Assembly (NCBI GenBank): GCA_958372035.1
Contig: CATXML010000032.1
Location: forward strand, 1 to 10,326
Origin: an uncultured Collinsella sp.
Lineage (GTDB): Bacteria; Actinomycetota; Coriobacteriia; Coriobacteriales; Coriobacteriaceae
DNA length: 10,326 nt
Direction: 5' to 3'
In this document: piece after piece, positions 1 through 5,238 of the stretch
Layout: each line of letters starts with the position of its first letter
How positions within the stretch are numbered: the first letter of the stretch is position 1
Translations under genes and position numbers: made by a program
The notes under the pieces: model-generated
Databases searched by the model: none
What the model was told of the DNA's origin: nothing
The model's input: the letters and a program-made list of their open reading frames with translations, nothing else

Positions 1-24
1 CGCCGCCCCCTTCTGGGAACGGCG
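1..24 (-). terminator. Probable intrinsic terminator of rplE (cut by window edge)
   Basis: Read on the minus strand, 18 nt after the rplE stop, the RNA folds into a 10-bp stem (CGCCGTTCCC / GGGGGCGGCG) closed by an AGAA loop. Two of the ten pairs are G-U wobbles only in the minus-strand RNA; in the plus-strand RNA they would be C-A mismatches. This points to a role for the minus-strand transcript. The U-run expected after the stem would lie beyond position 1 and cannot be seen, so the terminator call is an inference from stem strength and position. Confidence 0.6.
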
Positions 25-42
25 CTCATAGGGCAGGTGAAC

Positions 43-600
43 CTATTTCTTGAACGGGAAACCGAAGGCGTCCAGAAGGGCCTTGGCCTCCTCATCGGTG
101 TTGGCGGTGGTCACGAAAGTGATGTCCATACCACGCTGGTGATCGACGGAGTCGAAGTCGATCTCGGGGAAGATGAGCTGCTCGGTGACGCCCATGGAGA
201 AGTTACCACGGCCGTCGAAGCTCTTGGCGGAGATGCCGCGGAAGTCGCGGATACGGGGGATCGCGACGGAGGTCAGACGATCGAAGAACTCCCACATACG
301 GTCGCCACGCAGGGTAACCTTGCAGCCGATCGGCATACCAGCGCGCAGGCGGAAGGTAGCGATGGACTTGCGGGCACGGGTGATCATCGGCTGCTGGCCG
401 GTGATGGCGCGCAGGTCGCGCACGGCACCGTCGATGGCCTTGGAATCGGTAGCGGCCTCGCCGACACCCATGTTCACGACGATCTTCTCAAACTTGGGGA
501 TCATCATGACGTTCTCGTACTGGAACTTGTCCTGAAGCTGCTGCTTGACCTCGTTGTTGTACTTGGTCTTCAGACGCGGCACATACTTCTCTTCTGCCAT
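43..600 (-). CDS. rplE: 50S ribosomal protein L5
   Basis: This encodes the 5S-rRNA-binding protein of the large ribosomal subunit, which sits in the central protuberance with L18 and 5S rRNA and contacts P-site tRNA. The 185-residue product is full length for the family. It carries the L5 hallmarks [11 protein letters not shown] (about 39-49), the signature block [19 protein letters not shown] (63-81), and the conserved [19 protein letters not shown] region (130-148). The ATG at 600 is preceded by AAGGAG at good spacing, and the stop is TAG. The gene looks intact. The context is odd: L24 (rplX) normally lies immediately upstream and S14/S8 downstream. Here the upstream neighbour is an unrelated permease, and a terminator-like hairpin follows the stop. 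It is either a relocated single copy, a second copy, or a rearrangement or assembly junction. Confidence 0.97.
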   Translation of the reverse strand: MAEEKYVPRLKTKYNNEVKQQLQDKFQYENVMMIPKFEKIVVNMGVGEAATDSKAIDGAVRDLRAITGQQPMITRARKSIATFRLRAGMPIGCKVTLRGDRMWEFFDRLTSVAIPRIRDFRGISAKSFDGRGNFSMGVTEQLIFPEIDFDSVDHQRGMDITFVTTANTDEEAKALLDAFGFPFKK

Positions 601-743
601 TGTTCACTCCTTCTTGGGGTTTTAAGCACGGGGCGTGGCCACGATGGGTTGTCCTCGTGCCTCCTGGCTGCATCCGCGCCGCTCATGGCATTTCGCGGTT
701 TGGACTCGACGCAGCAGGAGCCGACAAAACAATCGGTACTATA
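601..743 (-). promoter_or_regulatory. Candidate rplE promoter and long 5' leader
   Basis: The interval 601-921 (321 bases) has no gene. On the minus strand a -10-like TATAGT lies at 738-743; no good TTGACA-like -35 was found at the usual distance. Transcription from here would give a leader of about 130 nt. It could form a small hairpin, CACGA/TCGTG (640-644 with 655-659), upstream of the AAGGAG ribosome binding site at about 605-612. No rplX coding sequence or remnant was found in any minus-strand frame. The rest of the interval, about 744-841, shows nothing recognisable. Promoter and leader are inference; an autoregulatory role is possible but not shown. Confidence 0.35.
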
Positions 744-841
744 CGCGCATCGGGAGCGTATTTCCAGAAAAACCTCGTCTGCCTGCACAACTCCACAACT
801 CCCCCGCACAAATTGATCCCTAGAGGACGGAGGAAAATGGC

Positions 842-908
842 AATTGCGGTGAAATAGAGACTGTTTGATGGCTTAACAAGCTTAAACAGTCCCTATTTCA
901 CCGCAACT
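842..908. repeat. Long intergenic hairpin repeat, copy 1
   Basis: The left arm at 842-866 and right arm at 884-908 are 25-nt inverted repeats with two mismatches, around a 17-nt loop. The outer 16 nt of the right arm, read on the minus strand, are AGTTGCGGTGAAATAG, as in the other two copies. The inner part of the stem (GGGACTGTTT) is specific to this copy. On the minus strand the element starts 13 nt after the permease stop codon. CCCATATATG lies between the stop and the stem, as in copy 2. No U-run follows the stem, so it is not a canonical intrinsic terminator, although 3'-end formation or RNA stabilisation fits its place. Confidence 0.9.
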
Positions 909-921
909 CATATATGGGGCG

Positions 922-2235
922 TTATTTTTGGCGTGGGAGGACCAGATTGAGGATCACAGCGACGAGCGCGGCGACGGCAATGGAGGATCCGCCAAAGACG
1001 GTGCCGACCCATGCGGGGAATCCAGCGCCGGCAAGCGCGCCGGCCGTGTGCTCGATGCCCGTGCCGAAGGCGATGGAGAGGCCCATGAGCGTGGTATCGC
1101 GCTGAGACAGGCCGTGGCGGGCAAACATGACCACACCGTTCATGCCAATGGTCGCGAACACACCGATCGTGGCGCCGCCGATTACCGGCTGCGGAATGGA
1201 CGTGAGCACTGCCGCGCACTTGGGCAGCAGGCCCGCGATGAGCAAGATGGCGGCGGCAAGCGTAAAGACCATACGGTTGACGACCTTGTTCTCGGCGATA
1301 ATGCCCACATTCTGGCCAAAGGTTGCCGTGGGGACGCCGCCCAAAAAGCCCGACAGCATACCGACCAGACCGTTGGCGATCAGACCGCCCGAAATCTGGC
1401 TATCGGTCGCAGGGGTATCGAGCGCAGCGGACGAGACAGCGGCAAACTCGCCCATGACCTGCACGGCGTTGACAATGGCGACAACGCCCACGACGGCGCA
1501 CGCGGCCGGGTCGAACACCAGGCGATGGGCGCCCAGGGCAGGCGGAGCAAACCAGCTGGCGGTCGCGATGGCCGAGAAATCGACCATGCCCAACACTGCA
1601 GCCAAAACAAAGCCCGCGCAGATACCGGCCAGGATGCTGCCCAGCCTAAGCGCGCCCTTGCCGTAGTTACCGGCCATAAAGGTGACGACAAACGTCACGA
1701 GCGCGACGGCCCAGTTGGTGACACTGCCAAAATCCGCCGCGCTCTCCCCGCCCGCCATGGAGGCAACGGCCACTGGGCATAGCGACAGGCCAATGACAAA
1801 GATGACGGTGCCGAGCACCGGGGCCGGAAAGAGAAAGCTTACGCGCCTAAACAGTAGGCCGAAGAGCGCGACGAGCGCGCCGCCGATTACCTGGGCGCCC
1901 AGCACGGCCTCAAAGCCGAGCTCGAGACCGACCGCCTTGAGCGCCGGCACGAAGGTAAAGCTCGCACCCATCACAATGGGCAGGCCCGAACCGACGACAC
2001 CTTTTATGGGGAACTGTTGAAGGAAAATGTCGAGCGCCGAGAGGACGAGCGACGCCTGGATGACAGCGGCCTCCTCCTGAGGGGTAAAGCCGCAGACCGA
2101 CGCGATGATGATGGCGGGCGTGACGATACCCGCGAATGCCGCCAGCACATGCTGCAGTGCATGGGGCAATACCTGCACAAAAGATACTTTTCCCGTACGC
2201 TCGAACAGGGCATCCCCTGCTGCCGACTCTGCCAT
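922..2235 (-). CDS. NCS2-family purine/pyrimidine permease (xanthine/urate type)
   Basis: This is an inner-membrane nucleobase symporter of the nucleobase-ascorbate transporter (NAT/NCS2) family. It probably imports xanthine, urate or uracil. The 437-residue protein is strongly hydrophobic throughout, as expected for the usual 14 membrane segments. It has the TM1 His motif PHALQHVLAAFAG (H29) and the family signature QNVGIIAENKVVNR (308-321). The start at 2235 is preferred because GGGAGG precedes it by 5 nt; the open frame extends upstream only through non-ATG codons across the likely promoter. Two positions are unusual. Asn316 replaces the Thr of the QNxGxxxxT signature, and Gln259 (VQVMGE) appears to occupy the place of the TM8 Glu that binds purine in XanQ. 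The gene lies among selenium/molybdenum hydroxylase and purine catabolism genes, which favours a purine substrate. The exact substrate cannot be read from sequence, so no gene symbol is given. Confidence 0.92.
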   Translation of the reverse strand: MAESAAGDALFERTGKVSFVQVLPHALQHVLAAFAGIVTPAIIIASVCGFTPQEEAAVIQASLVLSALDIFLQQFPIKGVVGSGLPIVMGASFTFVPALKAVGLELGFEAVLGAQVIGGALVALFGLLFRRVSFLFPAPVLGTVIFVIGLSLCPVAVASMAGGESAADFGSVTNWAVALVTFVVTFMAGNYGKGALRLGSILAGICAGFVLAAVLGMVDFSAIATASWFAPPALGAHRLVFDPAACAVVGVVAIVNAVQVMGEFAAVSSAALDTPATDSQISGGLIANGLVGMLSGFLGGVPTATFGQNVGIIAENKVVNRMVFTLAAAILLIAGLLPKCAAVLTSIPQPVIGGATIGVFATIGMNGVVMFARHGLSQRDTTLMGLSIAFGTGIEHTAGALAGAGFPAWVGTVFGGSSIAVAALVAVILNLVLPRQK

Positions 2236-2269
2236 TTGCGCCTCCCATACCCTAGGCAGCGGCCCCATG

Positions 2270-2292
2270 CCGCCCAACGGGCGGACATTATA
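2270..2292 (-). promoter_or_regulatory. Permease -10 element with overlapping start-site dyad
   Basis: A perfect TATAAT lies on the minus strand at 2287-2292, about 52 nt upstream of the permease ATG. No TTGACA-like -35 was found 16-18 nt upstream (candidates read AATGCT or AAATGC), which suggests activator dependence. Next to it, at the expected transcription start, is a perfect dyad CCGCCC-aac-GGGCGG (2270-2284). It could be an operator or a stabilising hairpin at the 5' end of the mRNA. Confidence 0.5.
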
Positions 2293-2314
2293 GGGCATAT
2301 GGCGCAGGTAGCAT

Positions 2315-2347
2315 TTTGACCCGCGATCCTGCATCCCCGGGGTCAAA
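2315..2347. promoter_or_regulatory. Inverted repeat TTTGACCC-N17-GGGTCAAA upstream of permease
   Basis: Two perfect 8-bp half-sites, TTTGACCC (2315-2322) and GGGTCAAA (2340-2347), are separated by 17 bp. The dyad is centred about 50 bp upstream of the predicted permease transcription start, where many activators bind. The promoter it faces has a consensus -10 and no good -35. It also lies only 5 bp from hairpin repeat copy 2. The regulator is unknown. Confidence 0.4.
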
Positions 2348-2351
2348 CAGC

Positions 2352-2418
2352 AGTTGCGGTGAAATAGTTCCTGGCTGACCGCCCGTCAGGCTTATCTAGG
2401 AACTATTTCACCGCAACT
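2352..2418. repeat. Long intergenic hairpin repeat, copy 2
   Basis: The arms at 2352-2372 and 2398-2418 form a perfect 21-bp stem with a 25-nt loop. The loop holds its own 5-bp stem, CTGAC/GTCAG (2375-2379 with 2385-2389). The outer 16 nt are AGTTGCGGTGAAATAG, identical to the shared arm of copies 1 and 3. The inner stem (TTCCT/AGGAA) matches copy 3 and differs from copy 1. On the minus strand the element begins 17 nt after the xdhC stop, preceded by CCCCATATATG as in copy 1. No U-run follows. Confidence 0.92.
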
Positions 2419-2435
2419 CATATATGGGGATGCGA

Positions 2436-3479
2436 CTAGCGCTTGCGGGGGACGAGCTTGGTGCGGCGCAGGTGAATCATCTCGGCGGCGATAGAGATGG
2501 CGATCTCCTCGGGGTCCTCGGCCTGAATGGCAACGCCGATCGGCAGGTGCAGCTCGTCAATCTGGTCCTGCGTAAAGCCCTCCTGCTCCAGGCGGGCGCG
2601 CACAAAGGCCGTCTTGCGGCGCGAGCCCAGGCAACCCAGGTAGGCGGGCTTGGCGCGCATGGCCTGGATTACCACGTCGATATCGGACTTGTGGCCTGCT
2701 GTGGCCACGACCACCAAGTCGCGCGGACCGATGGGACACAGCTCGCTCAGGTTCTTGTAATCGACCAGGCGACGATCGTAGACACCGGGCACCCATTCGG
2801 GCATCAGCGTGCCGGGGCGGTCATCGCACGCCACAACGGCAAAGCCCGCCGCCGTGAGTACGCGCGCCGTCGCGGCGCCCACGTGTCCACAGCCAAAGAT
2901 GTAGGTCAGGCCCTCGGGGCAGAGCGTCTCGATGTGCGCCGGGGGAATCTCGGAGGCAGCGTTGGTGTAGGTGACCTTACTCCCCTCCTCCACCAGCGAA
3001 AGCTCGGGGCAGCCGGCAATGGTATGGCGCGATGTCTCGCCATGGTACTCAACCACATCGCCCTCGAGCGCGCTCGCGATAAACGGCTCAAAGTCGATGA
3101 CGAAGTCGCCGATGCGCCGATAGGCCAAGACGTCGGCAACCGACTGGAACAACGGTGCCTGAGTCGCATCCAAATGCAGGCAGCACAGGCAGATGGCTCC
3201 GCCGCAGATCATGCCGGTATCGGAGTTCTCGCCGCCCATGGTGTAGCGGACCAGACGCGATTGCCCTGCGGCCAGCAGCTCGCGCGCCTCGTTCAGCGCA
3301 AAGAGCTCAATCTTGCCGCCGCCGATGGTACCTGCTTGGCTGCCATCGGCAAAGACGGCCATCCAGGCGCCCACGCCGCGCGGCGATGACCCTGCCGTGC
3401 CGGCAACTACCACCAGCTCGCACGTCTTACCAGCCTTCAGAGCGCCAAGCGCAGCATTCACCACATCGAGCTTTTCCAT
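2436..3479 (-). CDS. xdhC: XdhC/CoxI-family molybdenum hydroxylase maturation protein
   Basis: This is a cytoplasmic maturation factor of the XdhC family. Characterised members bind molybdenum cofactor, promote its sulfuration and hand it to xanthine dehydrogenase. In this setting the enzyme served is probably a selenium-dependent hydroxylase (inference). The 347-residue protein has an N-terminal XdhC/CoxI domain with GSSPR (30-34), GTIGGG (50-55) and the Cys motif GMICGG (89-94). Its C-terminal Rossmann domain has FGCGHVG (195-201) and DDRP (219-222), followed by the conserved ATAGHKSD, LGSRRK and AEDPEEIAISIAAE blocks. The start follows the yqeB stop by 9 nt, and its weak GGA-type ribosome binding site overlaps that stop, so the two are probably translationally coupled. 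The TAG stop is followed by hairpin repeat copy 2. No damage is visible. Confidence 0.95.
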   Translation of the reverse strand: MEKLDVVNAALGALKAGKTCELVVVAGTAGSSPRGVGAWMAVFADGSQAGTIGGGKIELFALNEARELLAAGQSRLVRYTMGGENSDTGMICGGAICLCCLHLDATQAPLFQSVADVLAYRRIGDFVIDFEPFIASALEGDVVEYHGETSRHTIAGCPELSLVEEGSKVTYTNAASEIPPAHIETLCPEGLTYIFGCGHVGAATARVLTAAGFAVVACDDRPGTLMPEWVPGVYDRRLVDYKNLSELCPIGPRDLVVVATAGHKSDIDVVIQAMRAKPAYLGCLGSRRKTAFVRARLEQEGFTQDQIDELHLPIGVAIQAEDPEEIAISIAAEMIHLRRTKLVPRKR

Positions 3480-3488
3480 TGCAATTTC

Positions 3489-4283
3489 CTATCCCTGGAA
3501 TACACCGGTGAGCATGGCGAGCGCCTCGAGCACGCCGCCACCGACCGACGTCGCCTTGTCCGAAATAAAGTTGATATAGCTGGCATCGCCGCGCGGGTCG
3601 ACGTCGGCACATTTAAAGCCTTCGGTCACTTGAACGCCGTCGGCCAAAAGGCCGCGCAAGCAGCCGTCAATCTGCGCGACCATGGGAGTATCACCCGCAT
3701 ACCCGATCACGTCGCCGGCACTCACGATGTCGCCGATGGTGCGGTCGGACCTAAACACGCCGGCGGCGGGGCTGTGGATAACGCGCTCCTTGCCATAGCC
3801 GGCGATAATGCCCGGCACGCCCGTATTGGGCTGAGGCGACCCCTGGGTGATGACGCGGCCGAGGAAATGACCGCGCATGGTCTCGACCACGGCGTCGCAA
3901 TCGACCGGCGCGGTAAAGCCCGGCCCCACGGCGATGACGACAGGCGCCATATCGCGCGTGGTACCCAAGATGCGCTTGGCCAGTATCGCGTCGACCACGG
4001 CAGCGGGTTTCAGTTCGTCGAGCATCTTGGCTTGGGGGTCTACCACGACGGCGACGTCTCCGGCCTCGGTAATTGCAAGCGCCTCTGCCGGCGTCTGCGC
4101 CAAGCGAGCGCGAATGCCCTCGACCTGGACCTCGCCCAGGCGAATGGCCTCGCAAAAACTGATTGTGCGGCGGATGCACGTGGGAACCGCGATATCGGCC
4201 ATAACGACCGACACGCCAGCGCGTACCAAACGGGCGGCGACGCCCGTGGCGATATCGCCGGCGCCGCGAACATAAACGAGCAT
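3489..4283 (-). CDS. yqeB: Selenium-dependent molybdenum hydroxylase system protein, YqeB/EF2563 type
   Basis: This 264-residue protein belongs to the YqeB/EF2563 family, which co-occurs with selenium-dependent molybdenum hydroxylases; its biochemical role is not established. It starts with a nucleotide-binding-like GAGDIATG (7-14). A conserved central block reads PVVIAVGPGFTAPVDCDAVV (114-133), with RGHFLGRVI just after, and near the C-terminus is KCADVDPRGD (224-233). E. coli YqeB is about twice as long, so this is the short form, with XdhC encoded separately and directly downstream. The ATG at 4283 is preceded by GGGAGG at a slightly long spacing of about 10 nt. yqeB is first in a yqeB-xdhC operon and diverges from yqeC across a 102-bp intergenic region. 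Confidence 0.93.
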   Translation of the reverse strand: MLVYVRGAGDIATGVAARLVRAGVSVVMADIAVPTCIRRTISFCEAIRLGEVQVEGIRARLAQTPAEALAITEAGDVAVVVDPQAKMLDELKPAAVVDAILAKRILGTTRDMAPVVIAVGPGFTAPVDCDAVVETMRGHFLGRVITQGSPQPNTGVPGIIAGYGKERVIHSPAAGVFRSDRTIGDIVSAGDVIGYAGDTPMVAQIDGCLRGLLADGVQVTEGFKCADVDPRGDASYINFISDKATSVGGGVLEALAMLTGVFQG

Positions 4284-4385
4284 TCCCGGGGCACCTCCCT
4301 GTGCTACGGTTTGAGCAGAGCAAAAGCGGTTCGACCGCTACTCTGATGATTATTTATTATCACAGTATTATACGGCGGTGAACAG
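4284..4385. promoter_or_regulatory. Divergent yqeB/yqeC promoter region with 15-bp dyad
   Basis: The 102-bp region separates the two start codons. An AT-rich stretch (about 4341-4372) holds overlapping candidate -10 elements. On the minus strand TAATAA (4354-4359) has a TTCACC -35-like box (4377-4382) 17 bp away, serving yqeB. On the plus strand TATTAT (4366-4371) could serve yqeC, which would give a very short leader. A perfect dyad, AGCGGT-tcg-ACCGCT (4325-4339), lies on the yqeB side of the AT island. It could be an operator governing both genes or a small leader hairpin in the yqeB mRNA. Promoter assignments are tentative; the dyad is directly visible. Confidence 0.5.
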
Positions 4386-5120
4386 ATGGAAACGGTTAGC
4401 GGCAATCTTGCCTCGGCGCTCAGGATCGAGCCGGGCATTACCGCGATTATCGGCAGCGGCGGCAAGTCGACGTTGCTGAAGACGCTGGGTCTTGAGCTTA
4501 TGCGCGCTGGCGGCCGCGTACTCCTCTGCACCACCACGCATATGTTTCCCGTCGCCGGCGTGCCATGGGACGGGTCGAGCCGTCGCCTGGACGCCGCGCC
4601 TTGGAAGCCGGGCGCCTTACACACCCCCGGTTGCACTTGCGAGGCCTGCGCGGGCCTTGCGCGCGGAAGCATCTGCCAAGCGGGTGTCTTGGACCCGGAG
4701 ACAGGCAAGCTCTCCGCCCCCGCCGAGCCACTCGGCGAGCTGGCACAACGCTTTGATTATGTGTTGGCCGAGGCGGACGGCAGCAAGCGGCTCCCGCTCA
4801 AGGCCCACGCCGCCTGGGAGCCGATGATTCCCTCTGGCACGGCCAACACCGTCTGGGTCGTCGGCGCCTCGGGGCTCGGCAAGCCCATCAACGAAGCCGT
4901 CCACCGCCCCGAGCTCTTTTGCAAACGTTGCGGCTGCGGTCTCACCGACATCGCCACGCCCGAGCGCGTCGCCCAGGTGCTCAATGCCGAGATGCAGGCG
5001 CTGAAGCTCAGCACCGCACGCGTCATGCTCAACCAAGTCGACACACTTGCCGACCCAACGATAGCCGACCGCTTCCAGGCAGCCCTCGGCCGCCCCGTCG
5101 TCGCCACCAACCTCAAGTAG
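4386..5120 (+). CDS. yqeC: Selenium cofactor biosynthesis-associated protein YqeC
   Basis: This putative nucleotide-binding protein co-occurs with selenium-dependent molybdenum hydroxylases; its exact reaction is unknown. The 244-residue protein has a P-loop-like GSGGKSTLL (23-31), a TTTHM block (49-53) and the family hallmark AEADGSKRLPLKAHAAWEP (128-146). These are followed by GLGKPINEAVHRPELF (163-178). It contains two cysteine groups, a CxCxxC at 83-88 plus Cys97, and Cys179 with a CxC at 182-184. These look capable of binding a metal and are not part of the usual motifs I know for YqeC. It is the only plus-strand gene here, divergent from yqeB and convergent with hyuA. The ribosome binding site is weak (GGCGGTG-like). 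Confidence 0.92.
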   Translation: METVSGNLASALRIEPGITAIIGSGGKSTLLKTLGLELMRAGGRVLLCTTTHMFPVAGVPWDGSSRRLDAAPWKPGALHTPGCTCEACAGLARGSICQAGVLDPETGKLSAPAEPLGELAQRFDYVLAEADGSKRLPLKAHAAWEPMIPSGTANTVWVVGASGLGKPINEAVHRPELFCKRCGCGLTDIATPERVAQVLNAEMQALKLSTARVMLNQVDTLADPTIADRFQAALGRPVVATNLK

Positions 5121-5145
5121 CCGGCGCTGCCCCACCAGACCTATA

Positions 5146-5212
5146 AGTTGCGGTGGAATAGTTCCTGAAACGGCCTATTTGGCGGCTAAACAGGAACTAT
5201 TTCACCGCAACT
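5146..5212. repeat. Long intergenic hairpin repeat, copy 3, between convergent genes
   Basis: The arms at 5146-5167 and 5191-5212 form a 22-bp stem with one mismatch. That mismatch becomes a G-U pair in the plus-strand RNA. The loop is 23 nt. The right arm, read on the minus strand, starts with AGTTGCGGTGAAATAG like the other copies and continues with the TTCCTG inner stem. The element lies 25 bp beyond the yqeC stop (plus) and 26 bp beyond the hyuA stop (minus), so it is nearly centred between two convergent genes. That is where a bidirectional 3'-end structure would sit. No U-run is present on either side. The CATATATG flank of copies 1 and 2 is missing. Confidence 0.92.
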
Positions 5213-5238
5213 GCGGAGGGGACACGGCATCTTTGCTG

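Noticed and set aside
601..840. Possible rplX (L24) remnant upstream of rplE
   Set aside because: All three minus-strand frames were read; none shows the KOW motif or the C-terminal L24 pattern.
837..857. Six-codon open frame (MAIAVK) with GGAGG upstream, running into hairpin copy 1
   Set aside because: Its stop lies in the repeat arm (TGAAATAG). The spacing looks like a leader peptide, but no plus-strand gene follows, so it is probably coincidence.
2236..2346. 37-residue N-terminal extension of the permease
   Set aside because: It would start at a TTG and cover the TATAAT box and start-site dyad. The ATG at 2235 has GGGAGG at good spacing and fits the family N-terminus.
842..5212. Reading the three hairpins as a CRISPR array or as classic intrinsic terminators
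   Set aside because: They are kilobases apart and separated by genes, so there is no array; none has a U-run after the stem, so the standard terminator model does not fit.
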